This document shows positions 25,049 to 34,170 of a stretch of 64,000 nucleotides of DNA, piece after piece. The translations under genes were made by a program, and so were the position numbers. The notes beneath the pieces are model-generated. The model saw only the letters and a list, made by a program, of their open reading frames with translations, was not told the origin of the DNA and searched no databases. The number at the start of each line of letters is the position of its first letter. Within the stretch, counting starts at the first letter, position 1. The stretch is from Porcincola sp945869225 (GTDB lineage Bacteria; Bacillota; Clostridia; Lachnospirales; Lachnospiraceae): assembly GCF_052118625.1 (NCBI RefSeq), contig NZ_JBQKGW010000011.1:1-64000 (forward strand). Reading direction: 5' to 3'.

Positions 25049-25414
25049 GTGGCATGGAGCTTTGAGAATGGAATTCCGATCTATCAGCAGATTATCACGG
25101 AGCTGAAGATGCAAATTGCGGCGGGCATCTATCAGCCGGATGACCGGCTTCCACCTGTGCGGGAGCTGGCGATGGACGCGGGCGTCAACCCGAACACCAT
25201 GCAGCGGGCCCTTGCCCAGATGGAACAGGAGGGGGTTCTCTACACGAACCGGACGGCCGGGCGGCATGTTGCTTCCGACCCGGAGAAGATCCGGTCTCTT
25301 CGGAAGCAGATTGCGGAAGATGAGATTGCACGGATGTTTGGGAAACTGCAGGGGATTGGAATGTCGAAGGAGGAAATCACGGCGGCGGTCGATGCCTGGA
25401 GCCGGGAAGCCTGA
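25049..25414 (+). CDS. YtrA-subfamily GntR transcriptional regulator
   Basis: Small repressor (121 residues) of the YtrA group, which almost always controls the ABC transporter encoded next to it. It opens MAWSFENGIPIYQQIITELK, then the winged helix (ADDRLPPVRELA-like segment, AGVNPNTMQRALAQMEQEGVLY, RTAGRHV), and a short helical tail for dimerisation. GTG 25049 is chosen because GAGAGGGGG is 9 bp upstream and this matches the usual family start; the frame is open to 24968. The ABC ATPase and permease follow. The signal is not known; YtrA proteins often respond to cell-envelope antibiotics. Confidence 0.85.
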   Translation: MAWSFENGIPIYQQIITELKMQIAAGIYQPDDRLPPVRELAMDAGVNPNTMQRALAQMEQEGVLYTNRTAGRHVASDPEKIRSLRKQIAEDEIARMFGKLQGIGMSKEEITAAVDAWSREA

Positions 25415-25434
25415 CCTGCCGGTGCCAGAGAACC

Positions 25435-25466
25435 GATCGAGGCACGTGTCGATCGAGGCACGTGTC
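25435..25466. repeat. 16-bp perfect tandem duplication
   Basis: GATCGAGGCACGTGTC occurs twice in direct succession (25435-25450, 25451-25466) between the regulator and ATPase genes. Confidence 0.9.
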
Positions 25467-25541
25467 ACAAGCTGCAGCAGGCAGGTGGTTTCTGCAGGGA
25501 ACAGGATAGCGAGTAAGTCCGGAAGGACGCGAGGAGGAGTC

Positions 25542-26273
25542 ATGGAAGAGTTGAAGAAAGAGATGGACATGATACAGCAGCCTGCCTTTGAGTGCAGGAA
25601 GCTGACGATGCGGTATGGCAAGACGCTGGCGCTCGATGCGGTGGATCTGACTTTGATGCCGGGGCGGATCGTCGGGCTTCTGGGACCGAATGGCTCCGGC
25701 AAGACGACGATGATCAAGCTGGCCAACGGTCTGCTTCAGCCGACCTCCGGGGAGATCCTGATTGCGGGGAATGCGCCGGGGCCGAAGTCAAAGTCGCTTG
25801 TCGCCTATCTGCCGGACAGGGATTTTCTGCCGCCCTACATGAATGTGACGCAGCTTCTGGAATTTTACAGCGACTTCTTTGCGGACTTCGACCGCGAGAG
25901 AGCGGAAAAGCTGCTTGAGAGCCTTGGGTTTGAACCGAAGCAGAAACTGAAAGCGATGTCAAAGGGAACCAAGGAAAAGATCCAGCTGGTGCTTACGATG
26001 TCGAGGCGGGCAAAGATCTACCTGCTTGATGAGCCGATCGCCGGCGTCGATCCGGCAGCGAGGGACTTCATTATCCGGACAATCATCGGCAACTATGCAG
26101 AGGACGCGCTGGTCGTCATATCCACCCATCTGATTGCGGACATTGAGACGGTGCTCGATGAGGTGGTTTTTCTGAAGAAAGGACATATTGTCCTGCACAA
26201 GCAAAGCGACGAGGTGATTGCCGAGAACGGCAAGGATATTGACCATGTATTCCGGGAAGTGTTTGCCTGCTGA
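25542..26273 (+). CDS. ABC transporter ATP-binding protein of a YtrA-controlled system
   Basis: ATPase of a two-gene exporter of the YtrB/BcrA kind, 243 residues. It has Walker A GPNGSGKTT, a Q-loop near LPDRDFLPP, the signature replaced by MSKGTKEKIQL, Walker B IYLLDEPIAGVDP and the switch His in ISTHLIADIE. The non-canonical signature (SKGTKEK) is common in this subfamily. ATG 25542 follows GAGGAGGAG. It lies 14 bp before the membrane-protein gene. Substrate unknown; the regulator type suggests envelope stress or antimicrobial peptide defence. Confidence 0.9.
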   Translation: MEELKKEMDMIQQPAFECRKLTMRYGKTLALDAVDLTLMPGRIVGLLGPNGSGKTTMIKLANGLLQPTSGEILIAGNAPGPKSKSLVAYLPDRDFLPPYMNVTQLLEFYSDFFADFDRERAEKLLESLGFEPKQKLKAMSKGTKEKIQLVLTMSRRAKIYLLDEPIAGVDPAARDFIIRTIIGNYAEDALVVISTHLIADIETVLDEVVFLKKGHIVLHKQSDEVIAENGKDIDHVFREVFAC

Positions 26274-26287
26274 GGAGGGGAAGAAGA

Positions 26288-27133
26288 ATGTTCAGGAAGC
26301 TGTTGAAATACGATATGAAGGAAGTCGGGATGGTGATGATGCCGCTGTACGCCGCGATGCTGGTGCTGGCGGCTGCAGCGGGGCTGTCCATGCGGTTCTC
26401 AATTATGAAAGGGACGCGGGATTTCGTGGCCTCGACGGTGCCGGGTGTTGTGACACTGATTCTGATGCTGGTTTACGGGGCCCTGATTCTGGGGATGGCG
26501 GTCATGACGCTGGTCATGACAACCCGGAACTTCAGGGATAACCTGCTTGGGAGCCGCGGCTATCTGATGAATACACTGCCGGTCACCACACAGTCACAGG
26601 TGCTCAGCAAGTCGCTGAACGGTCTGATCTGGATTGCCCTGGGCGGTGCCGCATCGGCTGTATCCGGAACCATCGCGCTTCTGTTCGTCATGCGGAGGCA
26701 GGATTGGGCAGAATTCTTCCAAACGATCAACGAGATGTTCGGGGACCGCATGTCGCCCTGGGTGATGCTTCTGCAACTCGTGATCCTGTTTGTGCTGGGA
26801 GCGTTGCAGATTGTCACAAAGATCTTTGTTTCCATCAGTATCGGCAACCTCTGGCGCTCAAAGCGGGGACTTGGAGCGGTTCTGATGTTTGTCGGGCTGA
26901 CGGTTCTGCAGACCCTGATCAGCAACAGGCTGACGCACCTGGTGCCGGATGCGTCGATCAGCTACTCCCTGATGGGCAACGGAATCTCGATGGTCTTTGG
27001 GATGAACAGCGGGGATGCCGGACTGTTCACCGCAAGGCAGATGGGATTTGCGGCAGGGCAGGACATTCTCTATATCGTCCTGTTCCTGATCGGAACCATC
27101 TGGGTGCTCCGAAATAAGATGGATCTTCAGTAA
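26288..27133 (+). CDS. ABC transporter membrane subunit (YtrA-controlled system)
   Basis: Permease partner of the preceding ATPase. The 281 residues show about six hydrophobic helices (near 15-36, 52-82, 110-130, 155-180, 195-215 and 250-272) and the EVGMVMMPLYAAM and DNLLGSRGYLMNTLPVTTQSQ-type loop common in ABC-2-like permeases of Clostridia, where the YLMNTLPV segment contacts the ATPase. It begins 14 bp after the ATPase stop with GAGGGGAAG as ribosome site. Together with the regulator it makes a three-gene operon. Confidence 0.85.
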   Translation: MFRKLLKYDMKEVGMVMMPLYAAMLVLAAAAGLSMRFSIMKGTRDFVASTVPGVVTLILMLVYGALILGMAVMTLVMTTRNFRDNLLGSRGYLMNTLPVTTQSQVLSKSLNGLIWIALGGAASAVSGTIALLFVMRRQDWAEFFQTINEMFGDRMSPWVMLLQLVILFVLGALQIVTKIFVSISIGNLWRSKRGLGAVLMFVGLTVLQTLISNRLTHLVPDASISYSLMGNGISMVFGMNSGDAGLFTARQMGFAAGQDILYIVLFLIGTIWVLRNKMDLQ

Positions 27134-27328
27134 ATTTTTGGACTATTTACAGAAAAACAAGGAAGTGATCACGAGAATCACACAACAGAGAACAGATCGT
27201 GTATAATGGTTCTGACAGCATGGAAAGAATAGACAATTGAAGGGAAGGGCTTCACCGGTAGGGACACGCGGGGTGAGGCGGGAGAAGACGTGTCAGACGA
27301 TGCAGATGACTGCAGGAATGGAGGAAAC
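27134..27328 (+). promoter_or_regulatory. Leader of the exported-protein gene with TATAAT box
   Basis: A consensus TATAAT at 27202-27207 has no convincing -35 partner. The roughly 115-nt leader contains GACACG and CGTGTC arms (about 27262-27299) that can form a hairpin. No gene is seen. Confidence 0.4.
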
Positions 27329-28972
27329 ATGAGAAAACAGATCAGAGTGCTGACAGCGGCAGTGCTGTGCGCGAATCTGGCATTCGCCGGAGCGGCTCCG
27401 GGATTTGCCTCAGAAGCGGCAGCTCCGGAAGCCGAGACTGAGTCCGCCCTTTTGGCGGGACAGGAACTGGCAGGCAAGGCATTGGATGCGGCGAATGAGG
27501 CCTGGAAGTTTTCCGGGACGATGGAGTTTGGAGACGGTCTTCTCTCTCTGATGTCTTCAGATGGAACGGACGTCAGCTGGCTGAAATCGGCCGGCGTGGA
27601 TGGTGTCGTTGCAGGCGGCGGGGATGGAACCGCAGATGCGAATGAGACGGTTTCACTGAATGGGACAGCGCTGTGTGATGTGCAGACGAAATTCGATGCG
27701 AAGAGCGGCAGGCTGTATTTCAGCTTTCCGGATCTGAAAAAGGCGCCGGCCTCCGTGGATCTGAACAAGATTTTCTCCAGTATGAAATCAGATTTTCATG
27801 CTGGCGTCGGTTCCGAAATTGGAGCGGGAATCCCTTCAGAAGATGCGACCCGGCTTCAGGAGGAAGCGGCAGAGCTGTTCGGCTCGATCAGCTCAGAGGA
27901 ATGGTCAGATTTTGTCGGCAGGTATGCCGGAACTGTCATGACAGGAATCAAGACGGAGCAGGAGGGAGAGAGCCAGGTGACAGCGGGAAGTCTGAGTGAT
28001 ACGGTCACCAGGACGACGGTCTCCATTCAGCCGGACGCGATGGACAAGATTGTCAGGGACAGTGTCGGAACACTCCGTGAGGATCCGCTTGTTCTGAAGA
28101 TCCTCGGAAGCGATTTCGCAGCGGATCTGGTGTCGATGGCTGTAAAATCCGGAGCGGATAAGACATTGGACACCGGCGCAGACAGCACGGGCAGTGTCAC
28201 CGGCAGTCAGCTGGTCGGGATGTATCAGAGCGCACTGGATTCGGTGAAGGATAACCTGTCAGGCCTTCCGGGCTTTTCTCTCAGTATCGGCAACAACGCG
28301 GAAGGGAAGTTCACGAGCCTGGATCTGAAAGTCCTGTACTCCGGAGTCGAGATACCGGTATTCACATTTGCGACGATCACCGATGGAACGAAGAATGCAA
28401 CGGAGCTGGATCTTGGCGAGCTGGTCGCATCTTCTCTGCTGGGGGCCGCTTCAGGTGAAGATCAATCCAACGCAGAGACAGAGGCAGATGCGCAGGATAC
28501 CGCTTCATCCGGGAAGACCGGGCTTCTGATGGAAGGAACGACAGACGGCGGAAAGCTGAATGAGACAATTACCATCCAGGCAGCCGGCACACCGTACGCG
28601 ACGGTGACGGTCAGCGACTGGGACATCGAAGGCATGAAGAGCGGAAAATTTGCTGGCAGCGTGATGGCGCAGCTTGGCGGTGAATCTGTCGGACTTGACT
28701 TTGCGCAGTCTGATGCCGAGGGACAGAGCGTAAGCCTCCTCGTGAACGGAGAGATGTTTGTGAAGGTGACTGGCAGCATACGTACAGCGGATCCGTCTTC
28801 TGTTCAGAAACTTGACACGACAGGAGCAGTGGAGCTGAAGAGCAGTGATGATCTGGAGAAGTATCTCGCAGACGCTGACCCGTCCGGCCTTCTTGAAAAG
28901 CTTCAGGCGGCAGGAGTCCCGCAGGAGCTTCTCGGAACAGAAACAGAGCAGGCCACCGGGGCGGCAGCCTGA
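27329..28972 (+). CDS. Exported protein of unknown function
   Basis: A 547-residue secreted or surface protein that I do not recognise. It has a Sec signal peptide (MRKQIRVLTAAVLC... to AGAAPGFAS, residues 1 to about 30) with signal-peptidase-I-like AFA and FAS sites. The mature part alternates acidic and small residues and looks beta-rich, with two similar halves: segments such as TVSLNGTALCDVQTKFDAKS and TITIQAAGTPYATVTVSDW both resemble edge strands of sheet domains that bind hydrophobic ligands. It ends without a membrane anchor. ATG 27329 follows GGAGG. It stands alone between the YtrA operon and a convergent exporter. Confidence 0.72.
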   Translation: MRKQIRVLTAAVLCANLAFAGAAPGFASEAAAPEAETESALLAGQELAGKALDAANEAWKFSGTMEFGDGLLSLMSSDGTDVSWLKSAGVDGVVAGGGDGTADANETVSLNGTALCDVQTKFDAKSGRLYFSFPDLKKAPASVDLNKIFSSMKSDFHAGVGSEIGAGIPSEDATRLQEEAAELFGSISSEEWSDFVGRYAGTVMTGIKTEQEGESQVTAGSLSDTVTRTTVSIQPDAMDKIVRDSVGTLREDPLVLKILGSDFAADLVSMAVKSGADKTLDTGADSTGSVTGSQLVGMYQSALDSVKDNLSGLPGFSLSIGNNAEGKFTSLDLKVLYSGVEIPVFTFATITDGTKNATELDLGELVASSLLGAASGEDQSNAETEADAQDTASSGKTGLLMEGTTDGGKLNETITIQAAGTPYATVTVSDWDIEGMKSGKFAGSVMAQLGGESVGLDFAQSDAEGQSVSLLVNGEMFVKVTGSIRTADPSSVQKLDTTGAVELKSSDDLEKYLADADPSGLLEKLQAAGVPQELLGTETEQATGAAA

Positions 28973-29043
28973 GCAGCAGGACATCAGAGACATTTGTATG
29001 ATGCAGCCGGACGGCATCTGAAGCGGAAAAGCAATACCCGAAG

Positions 29044-29078
29044 AGCAGGGAGACGCGGAAAGCGTCCCCTGCTTTTTT
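29044..29078 (+). terminator. Terminator between the exported-protein gene and the convergent exporter
   Basis: Stem AGCAGGGAGACGC with GCGTCCCCTGCT (one bulge), GGAAA loop, then TTTTTT. Confidence 0.85.
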
Positions 29079-29082
29079 GGAA

Positions 29083-31563
29083 TTATTCCACAGCTTTTAG
29101 AGATTCCGCCATCGGGATTGCGCGAATTCGCTTTCTCATGAGGAGATTGACCATGTATGCGAACAGATTGGTGATCAGGATGGCAAGGACATAGCTGACC
29201 GGTCTGATTCGTGTCAGGAAGACCATATTGTCGACGAGGATCCGGCTCATCACGGCGCGGTGGAAGAGCGTACCGAGCGGAAGACCGATGAAGCTGGCAA
29301 TGAGCGAGAGAACCAGATTCTCCTGGAGAACATAGCTGTCGGTTTCCTTCGGGTAAAAACCGAGGACCTCGACGGTTGCAATTTCACGGCTTCGCTCAGC
29401 CAGATTGATTGAAGTCAGGTTGTAGATGACGATCAGCTCCAGCACCCCTGAAAACAGGATCAGGAGAAGGACGATGTAGTAGACACAGGAGAGGGCCTTG
29501 TCTGCCGTTTCCTTCAAAAGAGACAGACTGCTGATCTGCCGGACCCCCGGAATCCCGGCAATCTGCTGTGAGAGGGCAGCATCTGCCGTTTCAGAAGAGG
29601 CATCTTTCGCAGTCATCTGAGCACCGGACGTCCGGATCAGCAGCGTGTCGGGTTTCCATTCCCCACCCTGTTGTTTCAACGTATCAGCATTCAGGATCAG
29701 GGCATTGCCGATATAGTTGTCAAAGATGCCGCTGACGGTGGCTGTGACATCACGGCGTGCCGCGTCCTTTATGATCAGGGAGTCGCCGATGGAGAGAGAC
29801 AGCTTCTGTGCGATTCTTGTGCAGATGAGTATCTTTCCGGGCTGTGGGAAACGGCAGGCCTGGCCTTCTGTTTTCAGTGTCCAGAATGACATGAAGGATT
29901 CCGGCTGGTCTGTACTGTAAAGCCTGACGTTCGTCATGGCACTTTTATGTGCCTTGATGCTGACCCGGGACAGGCTGCAGGGACAGGCAGCAGAGTCTGC
30001 GGCGATCCGGGAGAGTCTGACTGTCACCTCCTCGATTTTTGAGGGCTGGACGCCTGCCTCGATCTGGTAGTGCTGGATCGTCTTGTACTGGAGATCGGTG
30101 ATGCCGATCAGGGAATCCTTGACACCGAACCCGGTCAGTACCAGCGCTGCGCAGCAGCCGATGCCGATCAGCATCATGAACAGGCGCTGCTTGTAGCGGA
30201 GCATGTTCCGGAGCATGATTTTGTGGAGAAATGAGAGTCGTTTCCACAATGGAGTGATGTGTTCAAGCCAGATTCGTTTTCCGCTTTTGGAGACGCCTGG
30301 GCGGATGAGCTCTGCAGGCCGGATTGACAGTTCACTGCGGACAGAGAGCCAGGTGCAGAGCAGGATGCCGGTGATTGATACAGCGCCCGTCAAGCCTGCA
30401 AGCGGCAGGTTGAAGATATACTCGATTCTGGCAAAGCCATAGACGGAGCTGAGGGCAAGCCAGAAGACCTTCGGGATGAGAAGGGTGCCGGCGAAATATC
30501 CGGCCGCCCAGCCCAGAAACGCTGCACTCCCGGCGTACAGAAGGTACTTAGCGCTGATCTCCGCAGTTGAAAAGCCAAGTGCTTTGAGCGTCCCGATCTG
30601 CGTGCGCTCCTCCTCGACCATCCGCGTCATGGTTGTGACGCAGACCAGCATGGCGATCAGGGCAAAGAACAGCGGGAACAAATCTGCGATGCCGCTGACG
30701 ATCGAGATGTCATTGTTGAAACTGATAAGGCCGGAATGGTCTTCCCGGGTGAGAACGTAGGTGTGAAGCGATCTGTTCTCTGCAAGGCTGGTGACGCGGT
30801 CTTTGACCGTCTCCACCAGTGATTCATACACCTCGCCACGGTGCAGGGTTTCAGAATCGAGTGTGAGATCGATCTCTGTGAACGCTATGCTCAGAAATGC
30901 ACGCTTCGGCACAAACAGAAAGGCGTCAAGCTGACCTGTGCCGATGGTGGTGCTCCCGCGGCTTGTGCCCAGCCAGAGCGGAGAATCACACAGGCCGACG
31001 ATGGTGAATGTCTTTGTGTCCAGAAAACCGGCGGCCTGATCGGATTTTGCGGTGTCGACCGTCAGCTTTTTTCCAATGTCAGAGGAGGAAAAGAGCCGCC
31101 TGTCAGCCAGACATTCGGATGCAGCCGCTGGCATGCGGCCGGCCGTCAGAGATGGAAGATTGACCGTATCCTGGAGCGACTGGATACGGAGCGCATAGCG
31201 CTGCGCCGTGCCGGAAGAGGTTCTGCTTTCCGGATCTGCTTCAGATCCTGCGCCCTGCGTTGAGGCAGCCTCTACCATGGCGTCTGTGCCGGTACCGCCC
31301 TCAGCAGTGGTAACCCCTTCGATGTCTGAGAAGGCTCTGACGTCGGAGGACAGAAGAAAATTGCTGCTGAGAATCCGGATATCGTAAAGCTTCTGACGGC
31401 TGAGATAGTCGTCGCAGGTCCGCTGCATCGCCGGCTTGGTGATTTTGAGGCCGGCGAAGAAGCCTGTGCTCAGAAAAAGAATCAGAAAAAGCGCAAGATA
31501 CCGTCCGGAAAATGTACGGATGCTGCGCTTTGTCAGTTTGAAGATGGCACGATGGGTTTTCAT
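29083..31563 (-). CDS. FtsX-like ABC transporter permease
   Basis: Large membrane subunit (826 residues) of a MacB/LolCE-type mechanotransmission transporter. It has an N-terminal helix (about 23-40), a long extracellular domain (about 45-290), three helices (about 295-420, including LFPLFFALIAMLVCVTTMTRM), a second extracellular domain and a final FtsX core with three helices (about 700-815). Both FtsX cores carry the expected cytoplasmic coupling segment (EEERTQIGTLKALGFSTAEI and AERSREIATVEVLGFYPKE). The ATPase gene lies 9 bp upstream. Likely roles are lipoprotein handling, peptide export or peptide resistance. Confidence 0.9.
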   Translation of the reverse strand: MKTHRAIFKLTKRSIRTFSGRYLALFLILFLSTGFFAGLKITKPAMQRTCDDYLSRQKLYDIRILSSNFLLSSDVRAFSDIEGVTTAEGGTGTDAMVEAASTQGAGSEADPESRTSSGTAQRYALRIQSLQDTVNLPSLTAGRMPAAASECLADRRLFSSSDIGKKLTVDTAKSDQAAGFLDTKTFTIVGLCDSPLWLGTSRGSTTIGTGQLDAFLFVPKRAFLSIAFTEIDLTLDSETLHRGEVYESLVETVKDRVTSLAENRSLHTYVLTREDHSGLISFNNDISIVSGIADLFPLFFALIAMLVCVTTMTRMVEEERTQIGTLKALGFSTAEISAKYLLYAGSAAFLGWAAGYFAGTLLIPKVFWLALSSVYGFARIEYIFNLPLAGLTGAVSITGILLCTWLSVRSELSIRPAELIRPGVSKSGKRIWLEHITPLWKRLSFLHKIMLRNMLRYKQRLFMMLIGIGCCAALVLTGFGVKDSLIGITDLQYKTIQHYQIEAGVQPSKIEEVTVRLSRIAADSAACPCSLSRVSIKAHKSAMTNVRLYSTDQPESFMSFWTLKTEGQACRFPQPGKILICTRIAQKLSLSIGDSLIIKDAARRDVTATVSGIFDNYIGNALILNADTLKQQGGEWKPDTLLIRTSGAQMTAKDASSETADAALSQQIAGIPGVRQISSLSLLKETADKALSCVYYIVLLLILFSGVLELIVIYNLTSINLAERSREIATVEVLGFYPKETDSYVLQENLVLSLIASFIGLPLGTLFHRAVMSRILVDNMVFLTRIRPVSYVLAILITNLFAYMVNLLMRKRIRAIPMAESLKAVE

Positions 31564-31572
31564 AGCGGCACC

Positions 31573-32274
31573 TCACCACTCTATCTGATCTGCCGGGATG
31601 ACAGCTTCATTTCTTTTATTCGACTGAATGCGGCCGCTGCGGATCCTGATGATCCGGTCTGCCATCGGTGCGATTGCCTGATTGTGCGTGATGATCATGA
31701 CGGTCGTATGGTGTTCACGGCTCAGCCGGTGGAGCAGCTTCAGAATTCCTGTGCCTGTTTCGTAGTCGAGGGCGCCGGTCGGCTCGTCGCAGAGCAGGAG
31801 CTTCGGATTCTTTGCCAGGGCGCGCGCAATGGCGACGCGCTGCTGCTCGCCGCCGGAAAGCTGGGCCGGAAAATGTCCGCCCCGGTCCTTCAGGCCGACG
31901 AGGGAGAGCGCCGTCGGCGCGTCGATCGGGTCCTTGCAGAGCTGCGCGGCAATTTCGATGTTTTCGAGCGCTGTGAGGTTCGGAATCAGGTTGTAGAACT
32001 GGAAGACAAATCCGACGTCATGCCGGCGGTAGTCGACCAGTCTGCGGTCACTGAACGCCGAGACTTCCGCACCGTCCACAAGGATGCTGCCGGATGTGAC
32101 GGCGTCCATCCCGCCAAGCAGGTTGAGCAGCGTCGTTTTTCCGGCACCTGAGGAGCCCAGCAGCACGCAGAATTCTCCCTTCTCTACGCTGAACGAGACG
32201 TCATTCAGCGCCCTGACAGGAACTTCACTCGTTCCGTACAGCTTCGATACATGATCAAATTCGATATACGCCAC
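31573..32274 (-). CDS. ABC transporter ATP-binding protein (LolD/MacB type)
   Basis: ATPase that drives the FtsX-like permease, 233 residues. Features are Walker A GSSGAGKTT, Q-loop in FVFQFYNLIPNLTALENI, signature LSGGEQQRVAIARAL, Walker B LLCDEPTGALD and H-loop ITHNQAI. All are intact. GTG 32274 (VAYIEFDHVSKLYG) is preferred because family proteins start here and a GGGTGGAT stretch lies before it; the frame extends to another GTG at 32313. It is the first gene of a two-gene minus-strand operon. Confidence 0.9.
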   Translation of the reverse strand: MAYIEFDHVSKLYGTSEVPVRALNDVSFSVEKGEFCVLLGSSGAGKTTLLNLLGGMDAVTSGSILVDGAEVSAFSDRRLVDYRRHDVGFVFQFYNLIPNLTALENIEIAAQLCKDPIDAPTALSLVGLKDRGGHFPAQLSGGEQQRVAIARALAKNPKLLLCDEPTGALDYETGTGILKLLHRLSREHHTTVMIITHNQAIAPMADRIIRIRSGRIQSNKRNEAVIPADQIEW

Positions 32275-32313
32275 GATATCCACCCGGCCTCTCTGATTCT
32301 GTTTTGTCTTCAC

Positions 32314-32612
32314 TCCACTATATCATGGAGTCATACACTTTTGTGCGGGAGGACATTGAATTCAGTGCGCCTGCATTGGGAAAGCCGTCCCGCACGCCTG
32401 CCCGCTGCCGGCTGCCCGGGATTCATCTGGAATGCGCTGCATTTACACAGCGAAAGCTGTGCCCGAAGATCGGACTGGACCACCTCCGGGATTCGGAAAG
32501 GCTTCGGAGGCAGCCCGGAATATCAGCCGGAACGGTATTTGCAAATATTTCGGAATTATGAAAGTATTTCAGCAATTTCCGCAAATATTATTCTGCCAGA
32601 TGGAGTATAGTT
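32314..32612. other. Intergenic region between divergent ABC and ThrE genes
   Basis: No gene is supported. GCAAATATT occurs twice (about 32540 and 32582) around a TTTCGGAA/TTCCG pair, giving an AT-rich imperfect dyad just upstream of a TATAGT box at about 32606. It is probably the promoter region of the ThrE locus. Confidence 0.4.
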
Positions 32613-32654
32613 GTGCTCGAAACGATGATGGCAGAAAACACAAAGGGATGGAAA

Positions 32655-33422
32655 ATGAACCGGGACGAAGCGGAAGAATACCTGTATTGTGCGCTGGATA
32701 TTGGTCAGCTGCTTCTTACCAGCGGCGCGGAGGTGAACCGGGTCGAGGATACAATCAGCCGGGTGATGGCGGCGGCCGGTGTTCCGAAGGTCGAGGTGTT
32801 CTCGATCACGTCGAATATCACGGTGACTGCGCACCTGGATGGCTTCCAGACACTGACCCAGATGCGGAGGGTGTACGCGATCCACACCAACATGCGGCGG
32901 ATCGAGGAGCTCAACCAGCTTTCGAGGGATATCTGCGCAAAGAAGCTGAAGCCGGAGGAAATCCGGGGCAGGATCGAGCACATTCAGGAGGAGAAACCGG
33001 CAAACAGCCGCCTGCTTCCGGTCGGGTATGCCATCGTATCAGGTGCATTTGCCCTGTTCTTCGGCGGCGACCTGAACGATTTTGCGGCTTCCGTGCTGAT
33101 CGGATTTCTTCTCTGTTACATCGAGCGACTGATTTCAAGGTTCACGGACAATATCCTGATGACAGCACTGATCTGGTCAACGGCCGGCGGCTTTCTGGCA
33201 CAGCTGACAGTCCTTTCAGGGCTGGGACATCACGCAGACCTCATCAGCATCGGCAATATCATGCTGTTCATCCCCGGAATCGCCTTCACAAACTCGATCC
33301 GGGACATGTTTGTCGGCGATACCATCACCGGCCTGATCCGGTTTATGGAGTCGATTCTCCTGGCGGGCATCATCGCGGTCGGGTTCACGCTGGCGGGGCG
33401 CATCCTGACCGGGCTGCTGTAA
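32655..33422 (+). CDS. ThrE-type threonine/serine exporter, large half
   Basis: Larger subunit of a split ThrE-family amino-acid exporter (DUF1212), 255 residues. The cytoplasmic first half carries the family core (GQLLLTSGAEVNRVEDTISRV and VFSITSNITVTA), followed by about five membrane helices from residue about 110 on, including YAIVSGAFALFFGGD and NIMLFIPGIAFTNSIRDMFVGD. ATG 32655 follows AAGGGA at a good distance; the frame is open to GTG 32613. The small half is encoded 200 bp downstream after an unusual repeat cluster. Substrate (threonine, serine or a small peptide) is taken from the family. Confidence 0.9.
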   Translation: MNRDEAEEYLYCALDIGQLLLTSGAEVNRVEDTISRVMAAAGVPKVEVFSITSNITVTAHLDGFQTLTQMRRVYAIHTNMRRIEELNQLSRDICAKKLKPEEIRGRIEHIQEEKPANSRLLPVGYAIVSGAFALFFGGDLNDFAASVLIGFLLCYIERLISRFTDNILMTALIWSTAGGFLAQLTVLSGLGHHADLISIGNIMLFIPGIAFTNSIRDMFVGDTITGLIRFMESILLAGIIAVGFTLAGRILTGLL

Positions 33423-33468
33423 TAAGTGTGCGGCAGGATAATGCTTCCGGGATGCGCAGAGTCAGTCC

Positions 33469-33604
33469 GTTGGATAGCGCATGACAGGGAAAGTGCAGAT
33501 CAAGTCCGATCGGTTGCTTCAGGCCGGTTCCGCCGTTGGATAGCACATGACAGGGAAAGTGCAGGGTGTGGTCTGTTGGAAAGTGCATGACAGGGAAAGC
33601 GCAG
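33469..33604. repeat. Three 30-bp direct repeats between the ThrE halves
   Basis: Copies at 33469-33498, 33535-33564 and 33575-33604 share GTTGGATAGCGCATGACAGG and then GAAAGTGCAG, with two to four changes between copies. Spacers are 36 and 10 bp, so this is not a CRISPR array. The cluster fills the gap 33423-33624. Confidence 0.9.
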
Positions 33605-33624
33605 GAGGAGAGTGAGATTACTGT

Positions 33625-34080
33625 ATGGAAGTCTGGAAGATTGTGCTGCAGTTTGCCACGGCAGTGGCAGGCTGTTTTGGATTTGCGATCGTGTTTCATG
33701 TCGGGCGCAATGAATGGCTGGTCGCATCTTTGGGCGGGGCGGTATCCTGGGCAGCCTATCTTTTGATGCTTTCTGTATCCGGGAACGACTATGCAGCGGC
33801 TTTTGTCGGGTCAGCCGCTTCTGCCTTCTATGGGGAAATGATCGCCCGGAAGGTTCATGCTCCTGCGACAGTCTTTACGGTGATCGCCTTCGTTCCGCTG
33901 ATTCCCGGAGCGTCCCTGTACCGGGCTGCCGATGCACTGATGAACGGGCACAGCGGGGAAGGCAGACGCCTGGCGGTTTATACACTTGCATTTGCAGCCT
34001 GCATGTCAGCAGGCGTCGTCGTCACAACCCTGATTCTTCGAAAGATCGGGAAAGCCAGAGCCGGCAGAATAGCCGGATGA
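33625..34080 (+). CDS. ThrE-type threonine/serine exporter, small half
   Basis: Small subunit (DUF3815/ThrE_2 type), 151 residues with four to five helices. Family features are FGIVFHVGR-like FAIVFHVGRNEW, the helix LGGAVSWAAYLL, ASAFYGEMIARKVHAPATVF and FVPLIPGASLYRAAD. It pairs with the large half encoded upstream to make the complete ten-helix exporter that in Corynebacterium ThrE is one chain. An AGGAGGAGAGTGAG tract precedes the start, somewhat far away (16 bp from AGGAGG). Confidence 0.88.
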   Translation: MEVWKIVLQFATAVAGCFGFAIVFHVGRNEWLVASLGGAVSWAAYLLMLSVSGNDYAAAFVGSAASAFYGEMIARKVHAPATVFTVIAFVPLIPGASLYRAADALMNGHSGEGRRLAVYTLAFAACMSAGVVVTTLILRKIGKARAGRIAG

Positions 34081-34170
34081 GCGTCTGTCACTCCGTCCGG
34101 ATATCGCGTATACTGTTTCTGACATAAAATCGGCAGCGGGCGTCTGCCTGATCGCAGAAGGAGAATGAAT

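Noticed and set aside
33469..33604. Possible short CRISPR array (three 30-bp repeats).
   Set aside because: The two spacers are 36 and 10 bp, there are no cas genes nearby, and the repeats differ internally.
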